A DNA stretch of 64,000 bases, taken from NCBI RefSeq assembly GCF_036242395.1, contig NZ_CP108458.1, positions 5,084,001 to 5,148,000 of the forward strand, in the 5' to 3' direction. The notes beneath the pieces are model-generated. The model made no database searches. It saw only the letters and a program-made list of their open reading frames with translations, and was not told the origin of the DNA. The position numbers and the translations under genes were made by a program. Numbering within the stretch: position 1 is the first letter of the stretch; each line of letters starts with the position of its first letter. Positions 9,988 through 20,141 of this stretch are shown piece after piece. Origin of the DNA: Kitasatospora sp. NBC_01266. GTDB lineage: Bacteria; Actinomycetota; Actinomycetes; Streptomycetales; Streptomycetaceae.

Positions 9988-10749
9988 ATGTTCGCCCAGA
10001 CCGCGGCGCAGACCGCCCGCTGGTTCCGTACCCCTGCCCGCCGGCCGCAGGCCCGGGTGCGGCTGGTCTGCTTCCCGCACGCGGGCGGCGCGGCCGCGGC
10101 GTTCCGCGGGCTCGCGGACCGACTGCCGCCCTCCGTCGAGCTGGTGGCCGTCCAGTACCCGGGCCGCCAGGACCGGTACGGCGAGCCGTTCGCGCCCGAC
10201 CTGGACACCCTGGCCGCCGGCATCGCGGCGGCGATCGAGCCGCTGCTGGACCGCCCGGTGGCGTTCTTCGGGCACAGCCTCGGCGCCACCGTCGCCTTCG
10301 AGACCGCCCGCAAGCTGCCCGCCCGCTACCGCCCCGCGCTGCGGCACTTCTTCGCCTCCGCCCGCCGCGCACCCATGGTGCCGAACCCCTTCGCCCCGCT
10401 GCTGGACGACGCCGGGGTGCTGGCGTACGTCCGCGGCCTGGGCGGCCTCGGCGCCCAGTTGCTGGCGGACGAGGACCTGCGCGAGATGGCCCTGCCGGTG
10501 CTGCGCGCCGACTTCCACCTGGTGGACACCTACCGCTACACGCCCGGCGCCCCGCTGCTCTGCCCGATCACCGCCCTGGTCGGCCAGGACGACCAGGCCT
10601 GCGGGCCGGCCGACGGCCGCCGCTGGGCCGAGTGCACGGCCGGCGGCTTCGACCTCCAGGTGATGCCCGGAGGCCACTTCTACCTCGAGTCCGCCGGTGC
10701 GGAGCTCGTTTCGCTGCTGACCGACCGGCTCGGCTGCCCCAGGCCCTGA
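9988..10749 (+). CDS. Type II thioesterase (alpha/beta hydrolase) of the NRPS cluster
   Basis: This 253-residue protein has the type II (editing) thioesterase pattern: FPHAGG near the N-terminus, the nucleophile elbow GHSLGA, a late Asp region (GQDD) and a C-terminal GGHF carrying the catalytic His. Such enzymes remove stalled or wrong acyl groups from carrier domains and act in trans. I chose ATG 9988 because GGAAAGG lies a few bases upstream; the frame stays open to a GTG at 9958. It leads a block with the MbtH and second NRPS genes and is separated from the first NRPS by a terminator. It is not a fused release domain. Confidence 0.93.
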   Translation: MFAQTAAQTARWFRTPARRPQARVRLVCFPHAGGAAAAFRGLADRLPPSVELVAVQYPGRQDRYGEPFAPDLDTLAAGIAAAIEPLLDRPVAFFGHSLGATVAFETARKLPARYRPALRHFFASARRAPMVPNPFAPLLDDAGVLAYVRGLGGLGAQLLADEDLREMALPVLRADFHLVDTYRYTPGAPLLCPITALVGQDDQACGPADGRRWAECTAGGFDLQVMPGGHFYLESAGAELVSLLTDRLGCPRP

Positions 10750-10779
10750 CCGGCCCTCGCCCGAAGGAGGAGACACCCC

Positions 10780-10989
10780 ATGACAGACGACCCGTTCAAC
10801 GATCCGGCCGGGCGTTACCGCGTGCTGGTCAACGACGCCGGCGACCACTCGCTCTGGCCCGCCTTCGCGGCGATCCCGGCCGGCTGGTCGGTGACGCTCG
10901 ACGAGGCGAGCCGCCCCGAGTGCGTCGAGCACATCAACCGCAACTGGACCGCAGCCCACACGACCGCGAGGGTGACGAGCAATGTCTGA
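10780..10989 (+). CDS. MbtH-like NRPS chaperone
   Basis: This 69-residue protein carries the MbtH signature: an HSLWP segment, a PAGW turn and a C-terminal VEHINRNWT stretch. MbtH proteins bind the N-terminal lobe of adenylation domains and are needed for folding or activity of many synthetases. The gene has a strong AAGGAGGAG ribosome site and overlaps the start of the next synthetase gene by 8 bases, so the two are translationally coupled. That points to the second synthetase as at least one client; other adenylation domains in the cluster may also use it. Confidence 0.97.
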   Translation: MTDDPFNDPAGRYRVLVNDAGDHSLWPAFAAIPAGWSVTLDEASRPECVEHINRNWTAAHTTARVTSNV

Positions 10990-13900
10990 AGCGAAGCGCC
11001 AACTGAGACTGCCGCTGTCGGCCGCCCAGACGGGCATCTGGTTCGCCCACCAGCTGGACACCTCCGGCTGCCGCTACAACATCGCCGAGTACAAGGACAT
11101 CCACGGTCCCATCGACCCGGAGCTGATGGACGCGGCCTGGCGCAGGCTGCTCGAGGAGACCTGGGCGTACCGCGTCGCGGCGGTGCGCGAGGAGCCGGAC
11201 GGGCTGGTCCAGTACATCGACCCGGACGCCGGTGACCGCCACCTGCCGCTGATCGACCTCACGGCCGAGCCGGACCCGCACGCCGCCGCCAAGGCCTGGA
11301 TGGACCGGGACCTGACCGCGCCGGTCGAGCTGGCCGTGGGCCGGGTGCACAGCTTCGCGCTGCTGAAGCTCGCCGAGGACCGGTTCTTCTACTACCAGCG
11401 GGTCCACCACGTGACGATGGACGCCTACGGCGGCTCGCTGGTCGGCACCCGGGTGGCCGAGATCTACACCGCGCTGTGCCGGGGCGAGGAGCCGGCCGAG
11501 GGCACCTTCGGCGCGCTGCCCGCCGTGCTGGAGGAGGACGCGGCGTACCGCGCCTCGGCGGCCGCCGAGGACGACCTGCGGTACTGGGTGGAGAAGCTCG
11601 CGGACCGCCCCGAGCCGCGCCGGCTGGTCGACCGCACCGCCGAACCGGGCGAGGACCGCCCGGCGATCGGCTTCTTCCGCCGCACCGTCACCCTCTCCCA
11701 GCAGCACACCGACCGGCTGCGGGAGACCGCGCGCGCGGCCCGGGCGCCGTGGTCGGTCCTGCTGATCGCGCTGACCGGCGCCTATCTGCAGCGGATGACG
11801 GGGCAGCAGCGGCAGATCCTCGGCCTGCCGGTGACCGGCCGCACCACCCCGGCGGCCCGCCGCACGCCGTGCATGGCCTCGAACTGGGTGCCGCTGCTGC
11901 TGGACGTGCGCCCCGAGCAGAGCGTGGCGGAGCTGGTCCGGCAGACCGTCGGCGAGGTGCGCGGCGGCCTCAAGCACCAGATGCCGCGCTACGAGGACGT
12001 CTGCCGCGCGCTCGGCCTGACCGGCTCGGACGACGGCCTGGTCGGCCCGACCATCAACATCATGTCCTTCGACACCGAGCTGCGCTTCGGTGCGCACACC
12101 GCCTTCGGTCACAACCTCTCCAACGGCCCGGTCGACGACCTGTGCATCGCCGTCTACGACCGCGCCGACGGCCAGGGCCTGACCATCGACTTCGACGCCA
12201 GCCCCGAGCTCTACCGCGAGGCCGAGGTCGCCGAGCACCAGGACCGCTTCCTGCGCTTCCTGCAGGCGGTGCTGGACCACCCCGGGACGCCGCTGGGCCA
12301 GATCGACCTGCTCACCGCCGAGGAGCGCCACCGGCTGCTGACCGAGTGGAACTCGGCTGCCCGGCAGGCCCCTTACCGGCTGGACGCGCTGGCGGCCGTC
12401 GAAGCCCAGGCCGCCCGCACCCCGAACGCGTCCGCCGTGATCTGCGGCGGCGTCACGGTCGGCTACCGCGAGCTGGACGAGCGCGCCAACCGCCTCGCCC
12501 ACCACCTGCGGACCCTGGGCGCGGGCCCGGACGACGTGGTCGGCGTGCTGCTCGACCGCACGCCGGCGCTGCTCAGCACCCTGCTCGGGGTCTGGAAGGC
12601 GGGGGCGGCCTACCTGCCGATGGACCCGTCCTGGCCGAGCGCCCGGATCGAGGGCGTGCTCCGCGACGCCGGCGCGGTCGCCCTGGTGACGGATCGTCAG
12701 ATCGCCTTCGACGGGCCGGTGGTGGCCCTAGGTGCGGAGGCCGGCAGCCCGGTCGAGTGCCCGGCCGTCACCCGTGACCCGGACCGGCTCGCCTACGTCA
12801 TCTACACCTCCGGCTCGACCGGCAAGCCCAAGGGCGTGCAGATCGGGCACCGCGGCCTGGCCAACTACCTGGGCTGGGCCGTCCAGGACTACACCGGCCA
12901 GGGCGGCGGCGGCGCGCTCTTCTCCTCGGTCGCCTTCGACCTGGTGGTGCCCACGCTCTGGGTCCCGCTGATGACCGGCGCCCCCGTGCAGCTCTTCCCG
13001 CAGGGCCGCGATCTGGCCGAACTCGGCTCCTGGCTGGTCGAGTCGGGGCCGTTCGACTTCCTCAAGCTGACCCCGGGCCACCTGGAGATGCTCTCCCACC
13101 AGCTCACCCCGGACCGGACCGAGGGCCTCACCCCCGTCCTGGTGGTGGGCGGCGAGGCGCTGCTCGGCCGGGTCGCCGAGCGCTGGTGCGAGTGGCTGGG
13201 CGGCGGCCGGGTGGTCAACGAGTACGGGCCGACCGAGATCACGGTCGGCAACTGCGTCTTCGACGTCCAGGGCCCGCAGCCCACCGACGTGGTGCCGATC
13301 GGCCGTCCGATCCCCGCGACCAGCATGTACGTGCTCGACGCGGCTCTCCAGCCGGTGCCGGTCGGCACCGTCGGCGAACTCTGGATCGGCGGCGCGGGCC
13401 TGGCCCGGGGCTACCTCGGGCAGCCCGCGATGACGGCCGAGCGCTTCGTGCCGGACCCCTTCGGCGCGCCCGGCGGCCGGCTCTACCGGACCGGCGACAC
13501 CGCCCGGGTGCTGCCCGACGGCAACGTCGACTACCTGGGCCGTGGCGACGACCAGGTCAAGATCCGCGGCTACCGGGTGGAGATCGGCGAGATCGAGGCC
13601 GCCCTGGGCCGCCACGACGCGGTGGCCCAGGCCGTCGTGCTGGTCCGCGAGGACCGGCCGGGGGACAGGCGCCTGGTCGGCTACGTGGTTCCGGCCGGCT
13701 CCGCTGACGACTCCTGCGCCGACTCCTGCGCCGACCCCTTCGACAGTGCCGGGCTGCTCGCCTTCGCGGCGACGCTGCTGCCCGAGTACATGGTGCCCGC
13801 CACCGTGCTGACCCTGCCGGCCCTGCCGCTCACCGCCAACGGCAAGGTCGACCGCGCCGCGCTGCCCGCTCCCGAGCTGCCCTCCGCCGCCGCTGCCAGA

Positions 13901-16900
13901 GCGCCGCGCACGCCGCGCGAGGAGCTGTTCTGCGGCCTGCTCGCCGAGGTGCTCGGGGTGCCGCAGGTCGGCCCGGACGACTCCTTCTTCGACCTCGGCG
14001 GCGACAGCATCATGTCGATCCAGCTGGTCGCCCGCGCCCGCCGCGCCGGGCTGACCATCACCGCCCGCGACGTCTTCACCCGCCGCAGTGCCGCCGGGCT
14101 GGCCGACGCCGCCCTCGACCTCCCGCAGGCCGCCACCGAAGCCCCCGGCACCGGCACCGGCCCGGTGCCGCTCACCCCGATCACCCACTGGCTGGCCGAA
14201 CACCCCGGTGCCATCGACCAGTTCGACGCCTACAACCAGTCGATGACGCTGCGCGTGCCGGCTCTCACCGGGCCCGAACTCACCGTCGCCCTGCAGGCCG
14301 TGCTCGACCACCACGACGCGCTGCGGCTGCGGATGACCGACGACTGGGAGCTGGAGACCACCGCGCCGGGCACCGTCCCCGCCGCCAGCTGCGTGCGCCG
14401 CGTCGACGCCACCGGCCTCGACCCGCGGGCGCTGGCCGCGCTGCGCACCCGGGAGGCGCTCGCCGCCCGTGGCCGGCTCGCGCCGCGCGAGGGTGTCATG
14501 GTGCAGGCCGTCTGGTTCGACCGGGGCCCGGTGGAGTCCGGCCAACTGCTGCTGATGATGCACCACCTGGTGGTCGACGGGGTCTCCTGGCGGGTGCTCG
14601 CGCCCGACCTGGCCGAGGCCTGGCAGGCCGTCAGCCAGGGCCGCGTCCCGGCCCTGGCCCCGGTCGGCACCTCGCTGCGCGGCTGGGCGCAGCGGCTGGC
14701 CGGCGAGGCCCAGCGGCCCGAGCGGGAGGCCGAACTCGGCTGGTGGCAGCAGACCCTGGCCGGAGCCGAGAGCGAGTGGATCAACCCCGCGCGGGACACC
14801 CACGGCAGTGCCGAGCGGCTCACCCTGCGGCTGCCCGCCGAGGTCACCGAGCAACTGCTCAGCACGCTGCCCGCCGCCTACCACGCGGAGGTCAACGACG
14901 TCCTGCTGGCCGCCTTCGCACTGGCCTGCGAGGGCCGGGCGCTGGTCGAACTCGAGGGCCACGGGCGGGAGAGCGACGCGCTCGGCGGTGGCGACCTGTC
15001 CCGGACGGCGGGCTGGTTCACCAGCCGCTACCCGGTCCGCCTGGACGCGGGCCCGCTCGACCTCGCCGAGGCGCGCTCGGGCGGCCCGGCCGCCGGGACG
15101 CTGCTCAAGCGGATCAAGGAGCAGCTGCGCGCCGTCCCGGACAAGGGCATCGGCTACGGCCTGCTGCGCCACCTCAACCCGCGCACCGGCCCGCTGCTGG
15201 CCGAACTCCCGCGCCCGCGGATCGGCTTCAACTACCTGGGCCGGTTCGCCGCCACCGAGGCCGACTGGGCGGTCATCCCCGAGCTGGCGGGCCGGGTGCC
15301 CGGCGCCGACGAGCGGATGCCGCTCGCCCACGGCATCGAGCTCAACGCCCTGACCCAGGACGGCCCGCACGGCCCGGAGCTGGTGGCCGAGTGGAGCTGG
15401 GCACCGCGGCTGCGCTCCGCCGAGAGCGTGCGCGCGCTGGCCGAGGCGTGGTTCGAGGCGCTGCGCGCGCTGGCCGGGCACGCGGGCCGGCCGGGCGCCG
15501 GTGGCCGTACGCCGTCCGACCTGGCGCTGGCCGGCCTCCAGCAGGCGGAGATCGAGCTGATCGAGGCCGAGGTCCCGCGGCTGGCCGACGTGCTGCCGCT
15601 CTCCCCGCTCCAGGAGGGCCTGTTCTTCCACGCGCTGTACGACACCCAGGAGGCCGACGTCTACCTGGCCCAGCTGGAGCTGGACCTGGTCGGCCCGCTG
15701 GACGCCGTCGCCCTGCGGGCGGCCGCCGAGGCCCTGCTGGGCCGTCACGCCAACCTGCGGGCCGGCTTCCGCGGCGGCCTGCGGCGCCCGGTTCAGGTGA
15801 TCCCCTCGACCGTCGAACTGCCCTGGCGGGAAGCCGATCTGACCGGAGATCCGGCGCAGGCGGACCGGCTGGCCGCCGAGGAGCGGGGCCGCCGCTTCGA
15901 TCTCGACCGCCCGCCGCTGCTGCGCTTCGCCCTGCTGCGGCTGGCCCCGGAGCAGCACCGCCTGGTGCTCACCAACCACCACCTGCTGCTGGACGGCTGG
16001 TCGATGCCGGTGCTGATCCAGGAGCTGCTGACGCTCTACGCGGCGGGCGGCGAGGCCACCGCGCTGCCCCGGGTGCGGCCCTACCGCGAGCACCTGCGGC
16101 ACCTGGCGGGCCAGGACCGGATGGCCGCCCGGGCCGCCTGGCAGGCCGCGCTGGCCGGGCTGGAGGAGCCGACCAGGGTCCGCGCCGTGCCGGCCGGCCG
16201 GGTGCCGACGGTGCCGCGGCGGCTGGAGTTCCGCGCCCCCGAGCGGCTCGGCGCGGCGCTGGCCGAGCGGGCCCGCGCCCACGGGCTGACGCTCAACACC
16301 GTGCTCCAGGCCGCCTGGGCGATCACCCTGGGCCGGATCACCGGCACCACCGACGTCACCTTCGGCGTCACCGTCTCCGGCCGCTCGCCCGAAGTGCGCG
16401 GCTCGGAGACGATGGTGGGCCTGTTCATCAACACCCTGCCGCTGCGCCTGCGGCTGGACCCGGCCGAGTCGTCGGCCGAGCTGCTGGGCCGCCTGCAGGC
16501 CGAGCAGTCCGGGTTGCTGGAGCACCAGCACCTGGGCCTGGCCGAGCTCCAGGAACTCGCCGGTGTCGGTGAACTCTTCGACACCGCGATGGTGTTCGAG
16601 AACTACCCGCTGGACGCGAGCGCCCTGCACGCGCCGGTCGGCGGAGTGCGGCTGGCCGACGTGCGGGTCCATGACGCGGTGCACTACACGCTCGGCCTGA
16701 TGGCCGTGCCGGAGGGCGGCACCCTGGCCTTCCGGATGGACTACCAGAGCGACCTGGTCACCGCCGCCGAGGCCGAGGAGATCGCGGAGCGGCTGCTGCG
16801 GGTGCTGACCGCACTGGCGGCGGACCCGGCGCTGCCGCTGGGCCGGCTCGACGCCCTCGCGCCCGAGGAGCGGCACCGGTTGCTCACCGGCTGGAACGAC

Positions 16901-19900
16901 AGCGCCGTCCCGGTCGCCGCCGACACCCTGCCCGCGCTCTTCCAGGCCCAGGTCGCGAAGGCGCCCACGGCCGTCGCGCTGGCCTTCGACGCCGAGAAGT
17001 TGGGCTACGCCGAGCTGAACGAGCGCGCCAACCGGCTCGCCCGGCTGCTGGTCGAGCGGGGCGCGGGCCCGGAGCGGTTCGTGGCGATCGCCCTGGAGCG
17101 CTCGATCGAGCTGATCGTCGCCCAACTGGCGGTGCTCAAGGCCGGTGCCGCCTTCCTGCCGCTGGACCCGCGCTACCCGGCCGACCGGATCGCCTACATG
17201 CTCGCCGACGCCGACCCGGCGCTGGTGATCACCACGGACCAGGTCGCCGCCGGACTGCTCGCCGGGAGCACCGTGCCGCGCCTGCTGGTCGAGCGCACCG
17301 ACACCGGCGGGTACCCGGCCGGTGACCTCACCGACGCCGACCGCAGCGCGCCGCTGACGGCCGGTCACCCGGCCTATGTGATCTACACCTCCGGTTCGAC
17401 CGGCCGCCCCAAGGGCGTGGTGGTCAGCCACACCGGCCTGGCCAGCATGGTCGAGAGCCAGCGCACCGGCCTGGCGGTCACCGCCGACAGCCGGGTGCTG
17501 CTCTTCGCCTCGCCGAGTTTCGACGCGGCCGTCTGGGAGCTGGGCATGGCCCTGCTCACCGGCGCCCGAGCGGTGCTCGGCGACGCCGACCGGCTGCTGC
17601 CCGGCCCGGCGCTGGCCGAGCTGATCGCCGAGCAGGGGGTCACCCACGTCACCCTCCCGCCGACGGCGCTGGCCGTGCTGCCGCCGGACGCGCTGCCGGT
17701 CGGCGGCACCCTGGTGGTGGCCGGAGAGGCCTGCCCGCCGGATCTGGTCGAGTACTGGTCGGCCCGGCTGCGGATGGTCAACGCGTACGGTCCCACCGAG
17801 TCGACGGTCTGCGCCAGCATGAGCGAGCCGCTGCACGGCCGGGTGCTGCCGCCGATCGGCCGACCGGTCGCCAACACCCAGCTGTACGTGCTGGATTCGA
17901 GTCTCCAGCCGGTCCCGGTCGGCGTGGTCGGCGAGCTCTGGATCGCGGGCGCGGGCCTGGCCCGGGGCTACCTCAACCGCCCCGACCTGTCGGCCGAGCG
18001 CTTCGTCGCCAACCCCTTCGGCGCCCCCGGCAGCCGGATGTACCGCTCGGGCGACCTGGTCCGCCGCCAGGCCGACGGCAGCCTGGAGTACCTGGGCCGG
18101 GCCGACCACCAGGTCAAGGTGCGGGGCTTCCGGATCGAGCCGGGCGAGATCGAGGCCGTGCTCGCCCAGCACCCCACGCTGGCACAGGCGTTCGTCATGG
18201 TCCGGGAGGACCGGCCGGGCGACCGCCGACTGGTCGGCTACGCCGTGCCACGCCCCGGCGAGCAGGTCGACCCGGCCGCGCTGCGGGCCTTCGTCGGTGC
18301 GGCGCTGCCCGACTACCTGATCCCCGCCAGCGTGGTGGCCCTGGAGGCGCTGCCGCTGACCGCCAACGGCAAGGTCGACCGCAAGGCGCTGCCGGTCCCC
18401 GACAGCACCCGCTCGGGTCCGCGCACCGCCCCGGCCACGGCGACCCAGGCCGCGCTCTGCGCGAGCCTCGCCGAGGTGCTCGGCCTCGAAGCGGTCGGTG
18501 CCGACGAGTCGTTCTTCGATCTCGGCGGCGACAGCATCCTGGCGATCCAGTTCGTCGCCCGGGCCCGGACCGCCGGGCTGGTGATCACCGTCCGCGAGGT
18601 CTTCCAGCACCGCACGGCGCAGGCCCTGGCCGAGGTGGCCCGCCCGCTGGAAGCGGCGGCCGTCACCGCCGGGTCCGTCTTCGCCGACCCCGAGTCCGCC
18701 CAGGAGGCCAGGGAACTCCTGGTCGCCCGACCGGAGTTGGCGGACGCCCTGCCGCTCTCCTCGCTCCAGGAGGGCTTCCTCTTCCACGCCCTGCTGGCCG
18801 ACGGGGAGGTGGACGTCTACACCACCCAGGTCTACTTCGACCTGCACGGCGCCCTCGACCTGCCCCGGCTGCGGACCAGCGCCGAACGGCTGCTCGCCCG
18901 CCACCCGGGCCTGCGGGCCGGCTTCCACCAGGCGGGCCTCAGCCGCCCGCTCCAGCTGGTCCACCGCGAGGTCGAACTGCCCTGGTACCAGGACGATCTG
19001 ACGGGGTTCGGCGCCGGCGCGGCCGCCGAGGCCGAGCGGCTGGCGCTGGCCGACCGGCTGCGCCCGTTCGACTTCGAGTGCCCGCCGCTACTGCGGCTGC
19101 GGGTCGCCGAACTGGGCGAGGGGGTGCACCGGGTGATCCTGACCGGTCACCACATCCTCTGGGACGGCTGGTCGGTGCCGGTCCTGCTGGACGAACTGTT
19201 CACGGTGTACGGCCGAGGCGGCGACGTCAGCGGCCTGCCCGAGCCGACGCCGCTGCGCGACTACCTCGCCTGGGTGGCCGGCCAGGACCACGCCGCGGCG
19301 CGGGCTGCCTGGGCCGAGTCGCTCTCCGGCGGGGTGCGCCCGACGCTGGTCGCACCCGAGGCCGCGCACCGCGAGCCGGTGCGGCAGGAGTCGGTCGGCG
19401 TCGAGCTGGCGGCGGAGTTCACGGCCGAGCTGCGGGCCGCCGTCCGGACCCACGGCATCACCCTCAACACCGTGGTGCAGGGCGCCTGGGCCCTGGTGCT
19501 GGCCCGGCTGACCGGGGAGCGCGACGTCGTCTTCGGCGCCACCGTCTCCGGCCGCCCGGCCGAGATCCCCGGGGTCGAGCGGATGATCGGGATGTTCCTC
19601 AACACCCTGCCCGTCCGGGTCCGGCTCGACGACGACGAGCAGTTGGCCGCGTTGCTCGTCCGACTCCAGGACGAGCAGGCCGCGCTGCTGGCGCACCATC
19701 AGCTGGGCCTCAGCGAGATCCAGCAACTGGCGGGCGGCAAGGTGCTGTTCGACACCACGACGATCCACCAGAACGCCCCGCTGGACGTCGCCGCGCTGGC
19801 CGCCAGGCTGGAGGGCCTGCGCCTGGGTGCGGCCGACAGCGTCGACGCGACGCACTACCCGCTGCGGATGCAGGCCGTGCCGGCCCTGCACGGCCCGGGC

Positions 19901-20083
19901 CTCGAACTGCGGATCGGCTACCGCCCGGACGTCTACGAGCAGGCGGAGGTGCGGCGCCTGGTCGACCAGGTCCACCGGGTCCTGACCACGCTGGTGAGCG
20001 CGCCGGGCACGCCGGTCGGCCGGGTCGAGCTGATCTCGGCGCAGGAGCAGGCCGAGCTGCTGGCCGGCTGGGGCGGGTACTGA
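10982..20083 (+). CDS. Nonribosomal peptide synthetase C-A-T-E-C-A-T-C
   Basis: This 3033-residue synthetase has, in order: C (~6-449), A (~466-963), T (~973-1046, Ser at 14006), epimerase (~1060-1496), C (~1530-1960), A (~1980-2473), T (~2483-2553, Ser at 18533) and a C-terminal C domain (~2573-3026). The first C domain reads HHVTMDAYG, so the Gly of HHxxxDG is Ala; its N-terminal sequence resembles starter C domains, so it may acylate the first residue. Pocket residues by eye are DLPKVGEVGK (close to Asn) and DAWTVAAVCK (Phe). The E domain has HHLVVDG and should give D-Asn; the following C domain (HHLLLDGWS) is placed to accept a D-residue donor. The last C domain (HHILWDGWS) looks intact but has no A-T partner or thioesterase after it, so the chain must pass to another protein, most likely the other synthetase. 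Confidence 0.96.
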   Translation: MSEAKRQLRLPLSAAQTGIWFAHQLDTSGCRYNIAEYKDIHGPIDPELMDAAWRRLLEETWAYRVAAVREEPDGLVQYIDPDAGDRHLPLIDLTAEPDPHAAAKAWMDRDLTAPVELAVGRVHSFALLKLAEDRFFYYQRVHHVTMDAYGGSLVGTRVAEIYTALCRGEEPAEGTFGALPAVLEEDAAYRASAAAEDDLRYWVEKLADRPEPRRLVDRTAEPGEDRPAIGFFRRTVTLSQQHTDRLRETARAARAPWSVLLIALTGAYLQRMTGQQRQILGLPVTGRTTPAARRTPCMASNWVPLLLDVRPEQSVAELVRQTVGEVRGGLKHQMPRYEDVCRALGLTGSDDGLVGPTINIMSFDTELRFGAHTAFGHNLSNGPVDDLCIAVYDRADGQGLTIDFDASPELYREAEVAEHQDRFLRFLQAVLDHPGTPLGQIDLLTAEERHRLLTEWNSAARQAPYRLDALAAVEAQAARTPNASAVICGGVTVGYRELDERANRLAHHLRTLGAGPDDVVGVLLDRTPALLSTLLGVWKAGAAYLPMDPSWPSARIEGVLRDAGAVALVTDRQIAFDGPVVALGAEAGSPVECPAVTRDPDRLAYVIYTSGSTGKPKGVQIGHRGLANYLGWAVQDYTGQGGGGALFSSVAFDLVVPTLWVPLMTGAPVQLFPQGRDLAELGSWLVESGPFDFLKLTPGHLEMLSHQLTPDRTEGLTPVLVVGGEALLGRVAERWCEWLGGGRVVNEYGPTEITVGNCVFDVQGPQPTDVVPIGRPIPATSMYVLDAALQPVPVGTVGELWIGGAGLARGYLGQPAMTAERFVPDPFGAPGGRLYRTGDTARVLPDGNVDYLGRGDDQVKIRGYRVEIGEIEAALGRHDAVAQAVVLVREDRPGDRRLVGYVVPAGSADDSCADSCADPFDSAGLLAFAATLLPEYMVPATVLTLPALPLTANGKVDRAALPAPELPSAAAARAPRTPREELFCGLLAEVLGVPQVGPDDSFFDLGGDSIMSIQLVARARRAGLTITARDVFTRRSAAGLADAALDLPQAATEAPGTGTGPVPLTPITHWLAEHPGAIDQFDAYNQSMTLRVPALTGPELTVALQAVLDHHDALRLRMTDDWELETTAPGTVPAASCVRRVDATGLDPRALAALRTREALAARGRLAPREGVMVQAVWFDRGPVESGQLLLMMHHLVVDGVSWRVLAPDLAEAWQAVSQGRVPALAPVGTSLRGWAQRLAGEAQRPEREAELGWWQQTLAGAESEWINPARDTHGSAERLTLRLPAEVTEQLLSTLPAAYHAEVNDVLLAAFALACEGRALVELEGHGRESDALGGGDLSRTAGWFTSRYPVRLDAGPLDLAEARSGGPAAGTLLKRIKEQLRAVPDKGIGYGLLRHLNPRTGPLLAELPRPRIGFNYLGRFAATEADWAVIPELAGRVPGADERMPLAHGIELNALTQDGPHGPELVAEWSWAPRLRSAESVRALAEAWFEALRALAGHAGRPGAGGRTPSDLALAGLQQAEIELIEAEVPRLADVLPLSPLQEGLFFHALYDTQEADVYLAQLELDLVGPLDAVALRAAAEALLGRHANLRAGFRGGLRRPVQVIPSTVELPWREADLTGDPAQADRLAAEERGRRFDLDRPPLLRFALLRLAPEQHRLVLTNHHLLLDGWSMPVLIQELLTLYAAGGEATALPRVRPYREHLRHLAGQDRMAARAAWQAALAGLEEPTRVRAVPAGRVPTVPRRLEFRAPERLGAALAERARAHGLTLNTVLQAAWAITLGRITGTTDVTFGVTVSGRSPEVRGSETMVGLFINTLPLRLRLDPAESSAELLGRLQAEQSGLLEHQHLGLAELQELAGVGELFDTAMVFENYPLDASALHAPVGGVRLADVRVHDAVHYTLGLMAVPEGGTLAFRMDYQSDLVTAAEAEEIAERLLRVLTALAADPALPLGRLDALAPEERHRLLTGWNDSAVPVAADTLPALFQAQVAKAPTAVALAFDAEKLGYAELNERANRLARLLVERGAGPERFVAIALERSIELIVAQLAVLKAGAAFLPLDPRYPADRIAYMLADADPALVITTDQVAAGLLAGSTVPRLLVERTDTGGYPAGDLTDADRSAPLTAGHPAYVIYTSGSTGRPKGVVVSHTGLASMVESQRTGLAVTADSRVLLFASPSFDAAVWELGMALLTGARAVLGDADRLLPGPALAELIAEQGVTHVTLPPTALAVLPPDALPVGGTLVVAGEACPPDLVEYWSARLRMVNAYGPTESTVCASMSEPLHGRVLPPIGRPVANTQLYVLDSSLQPVPVGVVGELWIAGAGLARGYLNRPDLSAERFVANPFGAPGSRMYRSGDLVRRQADGSLEYLGRADHQVKVRGFRIEPGEIEAVLAQHPTLAQAFVMVREDRPGDRRLVGYAVPRPGEQVDPAALRAFVGAALPDYLIPASVVALEALPLTANGKVDRKALPVPDSTRSGPRTAPATATQAALCASLAEVLGLEAVGADESFFDLGGDSILAIQFVARARTAGLVITVREVFQHRTAQALAEVARPLEAAAVTAGSVFADPESAQEARELLVARPELADALPLSSLQEGFLFHALLADGEVDVYTTQVYFDLHGALDLPRLRTSAERLLARHPGLRAGFHQAGLSRPLQLVHREVELPWYQDDLTGFGAGAAAEAERLALADRLRPFDFECPPLLRLRVAELGEGVHRVILTGHHILWDGWSVPVLLDELFTVYGRGGDVSGLPEPTPLRDYLAWVAGQDHAAARAAWAESLSGGVRPTLVAPEAAHREPVRQESVGVELAAEFTAELRAAVRTHGITLNTVVQGAWALVLARLTGERDVVFGATVSGRPAEIPGVERMIGMFLNTLPVRVRLDDDEQLAALLVRLQDEQAALLAHHQLGLSEIQQLAGGKVLFDTTTIHQNAPLDVAALAARLEGLRLGAADSVDATHYPLRMQAVPALHGPGLELRIGYRPDVYEQAEVRRLVDQVHRVLTTLVSAPGTPVGRVELISAQEQAELLAGWGGY

Positions 20084-20141
20084 CCGGCCACCCGCGCACG
20101 GCGCTCTGATCATGTGACGACCTGGTAGGAAGTGGATCACT

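Noticed and set aside
12728..18964. 2078-codon reverse-strand open frame
   Set aside because: It is antisense to NRPS modules; the product is low-complexity Gly/Arg/Gln/Val-rich sequence typical of the complement of GC-rich codons, with no ribosome site or domain.
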